NCBI GenBank assembly: GCA_038363925.1
Contig: JAQQWL010000013.1
Span: 3,162,001-3,226,000, forward strand
Origin: Apiospora phragmitis
Lineage: Eukaryota > Ascomycota > Sordariomycetes > Amphisphaeriales > Apiosporaceae
Direction of reading: 5' to 3'
DNA length: 64,000 nucleotides
Shown: positions 10,902 to 24,323 of the stretch, one piece after another
How the letters are laid out: every line of letters starts with the position of its first letter
Numbering within the stretch: position 1 is the first letter of the stretch
Program-made: the position numbers and the translations under genes
Notes under the pieces: model-generated
The model's database searches: none
What the model was told of the DNA's origin: nothing
The model's input: the letters and a program-made list of their open reading frames with translations, nothing else

Positions 10902-11535
10902 TAGCACGAACACCTCACGAAGAGGCTTTGAAGGCAACGTCCTGGCAAATCTGAGCCACGAAATTGCCACGTGCTGAGGACCATGGACGTGAAAACAGAT
11001 AGTTGGTATTAGACAGCAATATCATGAGACGCAATAATCAACGAAGTTCACTGAAGCAACTTCCGTACCCAGTCCAATTATGATTGTTTACTTGGCGGCT
11101 TCCACTTCTGGTCCACCCAAGACTACTTTCTCGAGATAATCGATTTTTGAGATTCCCGGTAGAGGCCCTTCCTTGATAACCTCTCACCCTCAATATCTGC
11201 CTATTCTCGTATTAATTGCAGCCGAGGCCATCTTTCATATTTGACGAGCAAGCATCATCACCACTAATCCTACCCCGGTATTTTTTCTTTTTGGAAAGGG
11301 TTTGTCACCGAGAAGTTCCTAATTCCATAAGATAGAACAGGTTGGAGCTCTGGATCTTCCGCTTTCGAAACATATCTCCCCACGCCAAGGAAATTTGCGA
11401 CCATCCTTTAACATCACCACCCACCGGATTGACATTACGGTATGTTTCATGAATGAACAAAAATTTCATTGATCCTGTAAGTTTGTTTGATTTCACTTAC
11501 TAACTTGATTCCCGACTTCCAGTCTAGCAACCAAG
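10902..11535. other. Intergenic
   Basis: This holds the terminator side of the LPMO-like gene and the promoter of the next gene. The 200 bp before 11536 contain CT-rich tracts. No gene or repeat is seen. Confidence 0.5.
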
Positions 11536-12206
11536 ATGGCAACCAACGCTCCAGTCCAGTCGCCTGATCAGCAGCAAGGTGAAGGCAAGTTGAGCCACAG
11601 GACGGAGCCGGAGACCAGGGCACCCCCCTCCAGTCGATTCGAGAGAAGAGGGTGGCTCAAGAAGGTCCGCAGCAAGAAGAAGAGATTCGTATTCAGAACC
11701 GCAGGCCTACGTGGATCAATCGAGAAGCCAGGCATCCTCCGTTGCAAGGGTAAGTTTTTTGAACGCCTTCACACATATTCGTTACAGGGGAAGGCTAACT
11801 CATGCCTGCATCAGCAGATTCTATGCGTGATTTGAAGTACAGACGCACTGTTAAACGAAACATTGGCTATCTCATGATGCCCAAGACTCCGAAATCCGAC
11901 GAGGACCGCGACATCGAAGAGCAGGAGCAGGAGCCAACTCAGGCCACGAGTGATGACGAAGTCAACGGCTGCCCTAACGGTCGTGGAGTTTCATCTCACG
12001 ACCCCCTCTACAAGCGTAAGTGAAATCAGTTTATACAATGTGACAAATCAGTGGGCGCTAACTTTTCCTCATCCGTTGCGCAGAAGGTGGCTGCCCATGC
12101 TGGACGCAAGGAGGTCCGAGAAGAAGACTTTGAGGTTCTTCGCAAAGTCTACTTCTGCTTCGACCGCATCCAGGGGAAATTGGAGTCTATGACTAAGGGA
12201 CTTTGA
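11536..12206 (+). CDS. Small basic hypothetical protein
   Basis: I do not recognise the family. Three exons are proposed: 11536-11749, 11815-12015 (a NAGNAG acceptor also allows 11818) and 12052-12206, giving about 189 residues. The N-terminus is hydrophilic, with a very basic block RRGWLKKVRSKKKR near residues 37-50 that could act as a nuclear signal. The middle is acidic (DEDRDIEEQEQEP). The C-terminus KVAAHAGRKEVREEDFEVLRK looks helical. The second intron would be only 36 nt (GTAAGT...ATCAG). It is the only choice I found that keeps the third exon in frame. Confidence 0.6.
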
Positions 12207-12250
12207 GGGCTGGAATATGGACGTTGCGCGATGGGATTTCAGACTAGCTA

Positions 12251-12486
12251 TCCCCTTGAATGCTGTTTCACAGCCCCCCTGCCCCTGGAATCCGTATTGT
12301 ACGTCGGCAGCAGATCGGCAGCGCCGCACAAGCAAAAACAGGGTTGATTCATCCAATCAAATTGTACACTCAGCGGATCGGACGTCAAAAACGGCGCGCT
12401 GATCGTACTAAATTTTCTGGGGACCGTACAGTACGGCCAACAAAGGGGCGGGGAGGGGGGGGGTTGTGAAACAGCATTCAAGGGGA
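12251..12486. mobile_element. 236-bp MITE with TA duplication
   Basis: The left end reads TCCCCTTGAATGCTGTTTCA and is repeated inverted at the right end, with 22 identical bases followed by C-rich (left) or G-rich (right) tracts. Both sides carry TA (12249-12250 and 12487-12488). There is no coding capacity and the base composition is not RIP-shifted, so it is a nonautonomous TIR element of Tc1/mariner type and apparently young. Its TIR differs from that of the element at 2234-6093. Confidence 0.75.
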
Positions 12487-12624
12487 TATTTTACCAGACG
12501 GATGAATGAAGCATGAGGCAAGTTAATTGCCGGTAACAATCGCAATACTACAATCGTTTAGTTCTGCACCGAAACATGCGATGAATTAAGTTTTGGTCAT
12601 ATCTAATAACAGCCTTTCTTCTGA

Positions 12625-12936
12625 TTATGGCATCCCATGTCGTGCAGCATCTCGCACCCGGTAGTTAATCAACCCCGGCAGCGTCTCCACAGAGTCAAAC
12701 CCAGGCCCCGCGCCCGCGTACCCACCAAACCGATCCCGGATCCGGATAACGTTCCACAGGCCCACCCCGCTGACCTCGAAGTCCACCTGCGCCGTCTCGC
12801 CCATAACGGCGTTGGTGGCCGCCGCGAGCTCCCGCGCGGCCGTGGGCTCGTCCACCTCGTGCTCGGCGGCGATGGTGTCCCGCGCCTGGTCCCAGCTTTG
12901 CGGGTCTGGATCCACCAGCAGCCGGTTGGCGCGCAG
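12625..12936 (-). pseudogene. 3' part of a substrate-binding protein gene split by retroelements
   Basis: This reverse-strand segment encodes the last about 100 residues of an SsuA/THI5-like periplasmic-binding-fold protein, ending at TAA (12625-12627). Recognisable parts are ANRLLVDPDPQSWDQARD and a C-terminal GLWNVIRIRDRFGGYAGAGP. Its 5' part is at 38441-39111. Taking out 12937-38440 and one copy of the CGCAG duplication joins the two parts exactly in frame, as CTG-CGC-GCC-AAC, into an ORF of 325 codons with no other stop. The coding DNA here is GC-rich and not RIP-mutated. Confidence 0.8.
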
Positions 12937-13172
12937 TGTGACAAGGGCAGTAAGGGCTTGGTTCTGATTCAGCTAATAATTGACTATGGCAGTTCTAGGG
13001 GCTCTGGTCTTCTGTCCTTCCTCTCTTTTTAAGAGGGTGATTCGTCAAGTTTATATATACTTAGTTTAGCATCCTCTAGACGTCTTTTTATCCTTTAGTT
13101 GCTATATCTTTTAGGAATGCCGTTATTTATTATTAGACCGGTATATATGCCTTTGTTAGTGTGCCTGTAATA
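12937..13172. repeat. Left LTR of outer element A
   Basis: The outer 110 bp have ordinary base composition, including a TATA-like AAGTTTATATATA near 13048. From about 13056 on, the sequence is a RIP-altered version of 38328-38440. It ends ...TGTAATA, which corresponds to ...TGTGGCA at the right end. Confidence 0.6.
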
Positions 13173-14181
13173 TTAGTTCCTTTTTTTTTATACTTCGCCT
13201 CGAGGTATTTAAATGGTAATTTATTCATTATAAGGTTTATTAAGATGATATTAATAAAATTTTATAAGGTTTTTTTTATGCCGTTTTTTTAAATAGTAAT
13301 TATAAGGTTTTTAAGTTTAGTATTTTTTTATAGGTTATTTTTTTTATTTAATTAAATATTTTACGCGTTTTTAAATTTTTATAAAGTTTTTTATTTCTTT
13401 TATAAGATTATAGTTTTTATAGGTTTAATATTTCGTAAGATTTAATTAAAGTTAAAGAGTTCTTAATTATTAATACGATATACTTTTATAAGTGATATAT
13501 AATAAAAGTTATAGATTTTTTAAGCTTTAAAGGGTTTAAGTTTAATAGCGGTAGGTAATATTATTTTAAAAACGTAGAATAGTTTTAATAGTTTATAATT
13601 TAATTTTTTAATAAGTTATTTAATTTTAATATTTTTTATATTAAATATAATTAATTAATTTTTAATATAAACGAGTATTTTAATTCGTTATTTATTAGTT
13701 TATTTTTTATATATTCTCGGCTTTTATTTAAATATTTCTAGGCGGTTTTTTAAACTTATATTATTGAATATATATATAAACGATAATTATAAAAAAATTA
13801 TCGATAACTCGATCGAATTATCGAATAATTAAAAACAAACCTTATTATTTAAATCTACGAGGTCGAATTAATTTAGCCGAACTTTTATTAAAGGGACGTA
13901 GTTAAGGCGCTACGATATAAATGATCCGATAGATAATCCGATAGTTATTAACGCCGGTCGCGCCGGACTCGCGTAGAGTTAATATTACCTGCGTAGTAAC
14001 GTCGCGGCGTATGATTAAGGACTATAAACGTTTTAGACGCGTCCTAGTAGCGAAAATAGCTCGATAAAAGGTATCAAAGAAAGATTAAAGTATTTAAAGA
14101 AACTGATCGCTAATTTAGTAGCTTTTAATAATAGGCGTAAAGAGATTTTTTAAGTAATTAAGGAACTTTGTACCGAAGCGA
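13173..14181 (+). mobile_element. RIP-degraded remnant; right part is the start of a LINE ORF1-like gene
   Basis: The first 600 bp are nearly pure A/T with no readable coding. From about 13.85 kb codon-like structure appears. The sequence is interrupted at the CCGAA duplication by element B and resumes at 37404. Read across B, the frame gives a segment with TPVTRGELRKIVREAI, like the N-terminal half of fungal LINE ORF1 proteins. The assignment is tentative because of heavy mutation. Confidence 0.4.
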
Positions 14182-14186
14182 CCGAA

Positions 14187-14863
14187 TGTAACGAACGTTA
14201 TCCGGGTTCTAAAAGAAACCTAGTAAGACGTACTAGGGTTTATATTAATAATACGAGAGAGTATCTAAACGTGCGATAAAAGTCGCTTTTATCGATATAA
14301 TAGGTAATAGCTTATAAGAACGAAAGTAATTAAGGTGCGTAAATTTTAAAGGTATTTATAATAGTTTTATTAAAGCTATTTATTTTATTAATAGGTTAAG
14401 ATTAATATTTAAATTAATTATTAAAATAAAAAATATTTATATAAAATATATAAGGAATATTTATCGTTATATATTTAATTTTTTCTTTATTAATCCGTTA
14501 GATCGCCCGTTGATTCACGGTGATCCTGTTATTAGCTCACGGTAATCCATCCTTTAGATCACGGTGATTTATTTTAATAGCTTATTTAGAGCGTCGTAAT
14601 CCCGTGGCCCCTAGTTTATTAGCGGCGCGGTAATTTAATCGTTCCTTGTTACGTAATACTTCCTTTATTATTTTTTTAAGTCGGGCTTATTTTTTTATTA
14701 TTTAGGATATTTTTATAGTTACGTACTTTTATAATATAAGGGAGTTTATATTAGTATAGCTAGCGATGCGGTCGGTAGTTATAATATTATAGCCTGGTCG
14801 GGGTATAATAAACCCGTTCCGGCGAGTGAGGTTTTAGCCGCATGATTAGGTCGGGTTATAATA
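14187..14863 (-). repeat. 3' LTR of element B
   Basis: In reverse orientation the LTR runs from TATTATAACC (for TGTTACAACC) to GTTCGTTACA. It has the same length and layout as 36722-37398. Confidence 0.8.
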
Positions 14864-17800
14864 CTATCCTCCTTCTCTTAATTACTTTATTTTTAAAATA
14901 TTAATTCTATAAGTACTTTAGTTACTCGTATTATTAAGTTATAATAGGTTTTCTTTTTTTATTATTTTTTTATTATAATATTTATTTATTATAACTAGTC
15001 GTATCGAAAAATCTCGGTTTAAAAAAACTATTACGCGTTTAGCTCTTATTATTAACGTGGAATCTTTAAGTAACCTAATTAGTATGCCCTATACTCGTTA
15101 TTTTCGCTAGAACCTAGCTTGCCGTATAAACGAGAAATCGTTTTATTATTTTAAGTATATTCGGGTTAGTCATTCTTATAATAATACTTTTATTATGTCG
15201 GCCTTAACGAAGCTGGCCGCTTAATAGAAAAAGTTAAAGGCGGAAGAGTCGGACGTAGAGGAAGCTTTATTCCTTTTATAGACGCAACTATTTACCGCTC
15301 TGGGTCGTTTAGCCCGCTTTCGTTATATAAAGAAGGTTATGGTAGAAAAGCGTTCGGAGGCGTTTCGTTAAGGAATATAAGAGCTGAATAAGGAGGATAG
15401 CGTTTCTTCCTCGATTACCGATTAAAAGAACTTTATTCTAAGTAACCTACGTTTTTTAGGTATTTTTAAAAACGTTAATTAGTCGTTTTTTAATTTAGTA
15501 GGTTTTTCAAAGCTTAGGCCGTTAGTTTTCGTAAGGGGAGCTCTTTTTTTAAACTTTTAGAGTTCCTCCGCGATGTTCGCTAAGTGTTTTTTAAGCTCTT
15601 AGGTATTATTTTTTAGTAGGTAGCCCTTTTATTAAACGAGGTATTAGAAGCTTTGTGTTTTTTTATCGATAATTCCGTTAATTTCGTACTTATGTTAATC
15701 TGTTTCGATTTTTAGTTATATATCGGTTAGGGTTTCTTCGGCCGTTAGCTCGAGTAATAAAATATGAAATATAGGGTATATCTATATTATTTTAGGTAGT
15801 AATAATTGGTAATTAGTTTTTGAAATAACTTCTACGATTTTAAATAGTCCGATCTTTTTAAAGTTTAATTTATTACTTAATTATTTAGTTTTAATATTTT
15901 ATTGTAAGCAGTAAACCTTTTCTCTTTTTTTATAAGTTAATCCTTTTAATCTTATTTAGTCGGCGTATCCTTTTATTTATTATTAAAGGAAGGTGAGGTC
16001 TTATTATAGTATAATTTAGAGTTCTTTTAATTTTTCGATTTATATGGTCGCGATTAGTGTTAGCTTTCCTTTTAAGGGTTTTCTAGTAACTTCCGGGTCG
16101 TATTTATAGTTCGTTCGAAATAGTAAAATACGCGTAGCTTCGTTATTTACGTTATTATAAGTAAATTAAGCTATAAGTAATAGTTATATTTAATTATTTT
16201 ATTTGTAATTAATATAGTAACATAGGTATTATTTTAAGGTTTAGTTTATTTATTTAGTTTATTTATTTATTTAAGGGTAGTAAACCGTGGATAGCTTATA
16301 CTTAATACTAAGTTATATTATAAGCGACTTCTAGAATTTAGCGGTAAATAGTTTATCTCTATCGGAGATAATCGTTTCGGGTAGCCCGTGTTAGCTGATA
16401 ATTATTCGAAGGAATATATACGTTAAGTCGTTAATATTGTTAAATTCCTTATACGGTAGGAAGTAGGTATACTTCGTGAGTTTATCCGTAATTATTAAGA
16501 TGCTATCGTAATCGACCTTGGTTAGGGGTTCTTTTAATAGGGGTAGTTTAATAACGAAATTAAGTGTAATAGTTTTTTATACTTTATCTAGTAGTGGGAT
16601 TAGTTGTAGCTCTCTGTACGGCCGGTGTCGGGTAGCTTTAACTTTGTTATAAAGGTTATATTTACCGATTATTTTAGCTACGATTAATTTAAAGTTCTTA
16701 TAATTAAATTGCTTAGTAATTTTTTTTTAAGTTTTAAATATTTTTTAATATTTATATATAAAATATTTATAGAATTCTTTAATAAAGTCTTCGCGGTATC
16801 GCTTAGGGATATAGATCTTGTTTCGGTAGAAGGTGAGACCGTCGTAGTTTTTAAGGTAATTTTTAAGGTAGTTTACGGGGTCGGGGGTTTAATTAAGTTA
16901 CCGAAATTTAATAACTTAATTATCGTTATATTAGATATAGTTTATAACGTTTAATTATTTCGATAGTATAAGGTTACCGTTTTAGTTATAAATAAGAATA
17001 GTTCGCGTTTCGAGTGGGGCCTTTTCCTAGTGGTTCGGTTGTCGGCTTAATATATTAACGCGACCGTTCTCGTTACTCTTTTGATAAATAATAATAAGGT
17101 TAAATTTTAATAAGAATTTAAACTATTATATTTATTATTTATTTAATTCTTTAATAATAATAAATATTATAAAGTTTTTATAATCGATATAAACTTTAAT
17201 TAGTTTTATTATTTCGTTAAAATAATATCTCTATTTTTTATAAGCTTTAATAATAGTTATTAGTTTTTTATTATAAATTTAATAATTGAGCTCTAGTTCG
17301 TTAAGTTTTTTTAAAAAGAATGCGACCGGGTGTGATTTTCCGTTATCGTTTTATTAATTAAGTTGTCTTCCGATCGTATAGTTTAATGCGTCGGTTTCGA
17401 TTTTAAAGGGTTTAGATAGGTTTATTATATAAAGTATTAATTCGTTAAGGATTTACTCTTTAATATTATAAAAAGCTTTATCTTTTTTTTCTATTTATTA
17501 GAATAGTTTATCTTTTTTTATTAAGTTTATTAGGGGTATTGCTATCTTGTTAAATCCGGGGACGAAGATCCGGTAATAATTAGCTAGTTTTAAAAAGGAT
17601 TTAACTTTTATAGCGTTTATAGGCGTAGGCTATTCTTTAATTATTAAAATTTTCGAAGGTTTTATTCGGATTTCGCCCGGGGATATTACGTATCTTACGA
17701 AGGTAACGGATCGTTAATAGAATTCGCTCTTTTCTAGGTTAACTAGTAGGTTGGCGTTTTATAACTTTTAAAGTATTAGTTTTACGTATTCTCGGTATTA

Positions 17801-20800
17801 TTCGTTATTTTTAAAATAAATAAAAATATCGTTAAGGTATATTATAATAAACTTATTAAGGTATTTTTATAAGATATAATTAATTATAGATTAAAAATTA
17901 GTTAGTATATTAATTAAATTAAACGATATAGCTTAATATTCGAAATAGCCGTATTTAGTTCGGAACGCGGTTTTTTATTTTTTTTTTTTAATTCAGATTA
18001 AGTTATATATATTAAAAAGGTTGAGTATGATAAAAATTTTAACGTGTAATAGTTTATTTCGTAAATCGCCGATTAAAGGAAAAGGGTACCGGTTTTTAAT
18101 AATAATTTCGTTAAGCTTTTAATAATCGATATATATACGCCACTTAGGTTTCCCGTCTTTGCTTTTTTTCGGGATGAAGAGGATAAGGAAGCCTGTTAGC
18201 GACGTGGATAGTCGTATAATTCTTTTTTCGAAATTCTTCGTAATATACTTCTTTAAGGCTTGTTCGTACTCCTGGTTAAGTTTATATATAAATATAAATA
18301 AGGATTCCTTCCTATTTTTAAAGGGTATCTTATAATTCCACCGTGTATAAAGTAATAAGCCTATTTCTAATCTCTCGTTAAAAAATATTTGGAATTACCG
18401 GTACTCCTTTAATATAATCGTTATAATGTTCGGCTTAGGTTTTTTAATAATAATATATACCTTAAAATTTTAAGTTTATTAAAAGGTCGCTTTTTAAACC
18501 GTTACCTATTAATTAAACCTCTTCCTAATATATTTTATTAAAATTAACCTATTTTCTAATTAATTTTAAAATTATTTACCCGTAATTAAGGTATTTTTAA
18601 AATTATATCGTATTTTATAACGTTCGTAATATTATACGTAATTCGTTTATAACGTTTTCTAATATTAACCGGAAAGTTCGCGACTTCCTTCCGTACTTCT
18701 TTATTATCGTAAATTATAAATCCTTTATTAACAGTTTTAAATCAATATAGGGTGTTTTTCTCTTATTATTCGAATTTAAGGTAATTGACGATTCGTAATA
18801 AAATATAATTTCTTTATATTCCGTTATTAAATAACGCTCTAATATAAACTTTTTTTACGCCTATTATTAATATAATATATTTATAAATAACTTAATCATC
18901 CGTTATTTAATATAGGGACCTATCTTAGTCCGCTTATTATCGTCTTTTTATAATAAGCGGCGTTCGTTTCCCGAACGCTGCTCTTATAAGTAATTAATAA
19001 TCTCTTATAATTAATCCTCGTATCGTTATTATCGTTCCTTCCGTTCTTTATAAAGCGCTTCTTAATATATTAATAAAAGTATTTCTACGCTCCTCGTACG
19101 AAATACTGTCCTTAATACTTAAAATCCGGGTTTTTCGGGTAATTCGAAAATTTATTAAGTTCGCGATAATTTATAAACGCTTTATAAGTTTTTTAATATA
19201 TTAAAAGGGTCCTCTTATTAAGTATATATTTATACGTTTTAAGAGCGTTAAACGCCTTCTTTTAAACGTTTATAGGCTCGCGATTTTTTCTAGGCGTATT
19301 TAAAATATTAATCCTCGAAATACTCTTTTTAATCTCGTCCTTTTAAATAATATTATTATAGTTACCGTAAGTTTTCTTATATTAATAAGTACGCGCGTTA
19401 TTTATTAAAAATTAACGTTCGAATTTTTTTAATAATATAATTCGGGTATAGTTATATAATAGGTTATTTACCGATCCTTCGGGGAAATTATTCGTACTTA
19501 AGTTTTTTCGCGAGGTATTTTATATAAACGTTATATACGTATAAGATTTATAAAAGCGTAAAATATTTTTTATATATAAAGAAATTCGTAAATTATTCTT
19601 TACGGCGTAGTTACTATAAATTCTTTAATTAAACCCGGCCGTAATAAGTATTTAATATAAATATTTCGAATCGAGGTAAAAAATATTAAGGATAATTAAT
19701 TATTTATTAGTTTTTAAATTTCTAAATGTAACGATCTCGTATATTAATTTATTTATAAATATACTTACTAAGCGTTTATAATTTATAAGTTACTCTGGCT
19801 AGCTTGTAATATTATTTATTAAATTATTATTTTCGTTATAAAATAGGGATCGTTCTTTTCGCGTTATTACGATACTTCGGTTATAGTTTTTCTTACTTTC
19901 TAAAGTTTTAAAGAACTATTTAATACCTTCTTTATCCGTTAAATAAGAGGTATACCTATTATTATAACAAGCTATTTAAAATAAATTATTATACTTAATA
20001 ATAACGCTATTATTTTTAATAATTATTATAAAAGTATCCTTTACTTAATAATATTAACGTATCGTTTATTAAGAACTTATTAAAAATCTTTCTTTAATAT
20101 TTAACATTTTTAAGCGTAATATCCTAATTTTTAATAATTATAATAAATATTATATAGCTTCCTATTTTATTTATTATATTTAATAACGTCGAAATTTATA
20201 AGCTTATTATAATAATTATACGTTATAATATTTTTAAATAATATATAACTATATTAATATAATCGCCCCGTAATAGTTTAAGTTCGGTTAGTTTATCGTT
20301 AAGGTCCGCCTTACTTTTCGTAACGTCGTTTATATATATAAATATTAATCTTAATAGTGAGCTTTATATACGAAAAAAAGTTATCGGGGCAATCGAGCCG
20401 GCTAAGTTCGTTCTTAATATCGTTTTTTAATCCTCTGTAATATATTATAATTTTCATAACTTCGGTATAGTTTAATCGAGCTATGATACGCCAGAACTCG
20501 GCCGTATAAAAAGCGGCTAATCCTTTTTATTTAAAGGTTTTAAGTTCTTTTTTATAACAGGACAGAGGAAGCATCCGTACGTCCCTATAGCTCCCGGGCC
20601 CTTCTCCTTCTAGTTTCCTTATAATATCCCATATTCCCGTAGAGAATACATACGGAATAAGCGTTAACTTTATTCTATCATACCTGCATATTATTAATAC
20701 CTAGGGATCGATATACTTTCATAATTTTAACGCTTTTATAACACGACCTACCTATTAATAATATCGATTTCGGAAGAAAAGGGAGAACTTTTACAGCCCC

Positions 20801-23800
20801 TAATCCTCCGAACACGACCGTTAAGGATAGCGAAAACGAAGGACCGACGAATCCCCTTTTAAAGAGAGAAAAGAAAAAGAGGTAGGAGTAGCTACGGACA
20901 TTACTAATAATCCTTCATTTATTATCGGGCCCGACGCTCCCCCTAACGTACCCTTAAAAGTACGCTTTCGAAAAGAGCTCGACTAATTAAGGCTTAAACG
21001 GTCGTCGCTTAAAAAACGCCTTAAAAAAGTTAAGAAATAAGCTTCTTAATAAAAAGATAAGGATGTAGAAAACCTTTTATTCTTTTCGAACTTATCGGGC
21101 GGCGAGGCTGACACCCCCTCGGAATCGGAGGGGTATAGCTTAAACCTTATTAATAATTTATTTTTAGGTAGCGATATTAACGGAACCTTATCGGCTAGCG
21201 ATCTTAATTTAAATTTTAATAAATCGATTAAGTTTTAATATAATTAATTTAATTTAATTTTTATTAGGGCACGATAAAAAAGCTAGGTTAAAAAGTTACG
21301 AATAATTTACGAAACTATTTTAAAACGTTATCGTAACGCTTATATTAAAATTTTATATGTATGTAATTAAATAATTTAAGAAGTAAAATAATAATTTCGT
21401 TTAAAGAAGTAATACGTTTCTAAATATAAATCGAAATAATTAAAATATTATTAAATAACTTTTTTAAAATAAACGCGGGCTATTATCCGGAGCTTTATTA
21501 ATAAGGCCGTTATAATTAGTTCTTAATTAAAAGAGGCGTATTAACTTCTAAACTAAGATTTACGGTAGTTTTACGAGTACTTAACCTCTTTAAAGAGCCA
21601 GGTCCGCCCGCGTTCCGATTAAGAACATGTATACTACTTTTTTAATAAACTTTTTTAACCTTTACGTCACGATATTATAAATTATTATAATAATATTTCG
21701 GAACGATAAAATAATATAATCGATTTAGTAAGAAAAAAGTAAAAGATTTTATTAAAATCAATAAAAGAAAAGAATACGAAAAGCCGAATAATAATAACGC
21801 CCGTTAAGGGCCCGCGAAGCTACGCTAATTCGGATAATCCGGAGCTTAGGGATTTTAAGCGTAAAAAACAAGGCCCGCCGAACTATAACAGGAAACAGGA
21901 TATATTTACTTTACCGTTTTATTTTAGGAACGCATAGGCCGGACCGGCACGGAACGGTACCGCGGGCTACTTAAATCTAGACTATATTACTTATTATTAA
22001 TATAGTAAGAAGGGATATTACGTTAATAAATATCTTATTAAAGACTAGGTATTAATATAATAAATTTCGAAAAACGGGAGAAGGTTTTAAATAGAGGTGT
22101 GCCTTTTTCGAATAGGGATTTTTTTATAAGAGTATTTAAGACCTTACGAACCCTTATTATAATCGTTACTCTTTTATTACGTATAGCGCCAATTTTTACT
22201 TATTTTAATTTAAATACGTACTTTAAAATAAATATAGTTAGTTACACTTTCGCTTTATAAATTAAATTATTTTAAACCTTTTTATAAATAATATTTATTA
22301 GTTTTATTAATAATTTATATATCCCTATTTACGGCGTTTATTAAATAAAGTTTAATCTTATTAATTTTTAAGAAGCTATAAAACGGATTCGATACTTTTA
22401 CGTTATTATTGACCGAGATTTTCGTTATAAAAATACCCCGGTCTTATTATCTTACGGAGTTATATAAGAGCTGAAACTAGTTATCGATGCGGGAGAGAAC
22501 CGTTAATAGTTTTTTATTAATATAACTAAAGTCTAGCTTATAAACCCTCGCCTTTTCTACCGCGCTTATAGAGGTAATACTTTCTGTTATGCTATTATGT
22601 CTCCGCGAAAAGAGGTATAGAGGGGAAGGGGCCCTACCCTTTATCCCTAGCTATATCCAATACTTGACTGCCTTTTTCGAGACCGAAAATGTGATATCTT
22701 TCCGTCGGACCGAGTAGCTAGCCATGCTATCGATCTCGAACCCGGGACGGAGCCCTTTTACCGACCTATCTACCCCTTGTCGTATTTTAAACTTTAAATA
22801 TTACGAAAGTAATTAAATAAAATAAAGAAAGGGGGAAAGATTTGAGAATTATAAAATTTAACGGGGGCCCTTATCCTTTTCGTTTTAAAAAAAGACGGAA
22901 CCCTACGCCTTTATATTAATTATAAAGGATTAAATAGCGTTATTATTAAGAACCGGTATATTTTACCCTTTATTTCGGAATTATTAAATAAAGTTTCTTA
23001 ATTTATAATCTTTTTTAAAATCGATTTTAAGGATATATATTACTATATCTGTATTAAACGTAAAGACGAGTGGAAAACGGCGTTTCGGACCCGATACGGC
23101 TATTTCGAGTTTTTAATAATAGCGATAAGCTTTATTAATACCCCGGCTACTTTTTAATATTATATTTCATAATATTTAAAGAACCTAATAAATATTTATT
23201 ATATAATGTATATCGATAATATTCTAATTTACTCCTTAAATAAAAAAACTTATATAAAATATTTATAATAAATGGTCGAAAAGTTCTTAAAAGCCGACTT
23301 ATATATAAAACTATTTAAATACTAATTCTTCTAAAAGTCTTTAAAATTTTTAAAGTATCATATCTTTATAGAGGAGGTATTTATAAATCCTTTAAAAATC
23401 AATATAATTAAGAACTAATTAGCGCCGACGTCCGTTTATAACCTTTAAATCTTTTTAAAGTTTTATAACTTTTACCGTCGTTTTATAAAAAGGTATTCCG
23501 AAATTATTACCCTATTAATAAGGTTATTTAAAGGTAGTAAAACCGGATAGAAAGTAAGAGCGTTCCACTTAGATAGCCTTATTAAAGCAGTTTTTATACT
23601 TTTAAAACAAACCTTTTAAACGGCGCCGCTCTTAACCTATTTTAACCCCGAAAAGCTAGTACGGTTAGAAATAAACGCCTTTAAATTTGTAATAACTAGA
23701 ACCCTTTTTTAAAAAGGTGCCGGAGGTTATTAGTACCCGGTCTCCTTTTATTCTAAAAAGTTTTCCGAGGCGGAGCTCAACTATAATATACTAAACTAAG

Positions 23801-24323
23801 AAATGCTCGTAATAATATCGTGCTTTAAATATTAAAGGTACTATTTAAAAAAAGTAAAGTATATTATCGAGGTATTTTCGAATTATTAAAACCTATAGGG
23901 CTTTATAAAGATTAATAAGTTAAATAGTCGCTAAATATATTAATATATATATTTAGCCCCTTTTAATTTTATAATCGTTCATTAACCGGGTAAGAATAAC
24001 CCCGTTAATAGCCCGTCGAGATGGCTAGATTACATTACCGATACGGGTAATAATTTAATGCTGTTACCTATTTTAAAAAGAAAGCTAACAGTGGATACTA
24101 GCTCTTTAAAGGGCAGGCCTCGCGTACTAGCCTAGGTAGTATACGGGGTAAAATTAACGCCCGAACGCGTTATCCTAACTTAAGTAATAACCTGTCGAAA
24201 GGCGAGAAATTCGGTATAATAGAAAGACCCGCTATCGTTAAAAGTTAGTCCCGATTTGGAAACACTTATTAACTAAGCCTAAAGAAAGGACAAGGCTTAT
24301 TAACGGAGGCGGAAAGGCCTAGA

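Noticed and set aside
16709..16954. 81-codon + ORF in the AT-rich block
   Set aside because: It is antisense to the pol region of element B; the equivalent reverse ORF in element D is at 29339-29545. Both are shadows of degraded integrase/RNase H sequence.
22690..22790. B-box-like GGGTTCGAGATC on the reverse strand of element C
   Set aside because: An A box at proper spacing and a foldable acceptor stem are lacking. It may be a tRNA-derived scrap but cannot be supported.
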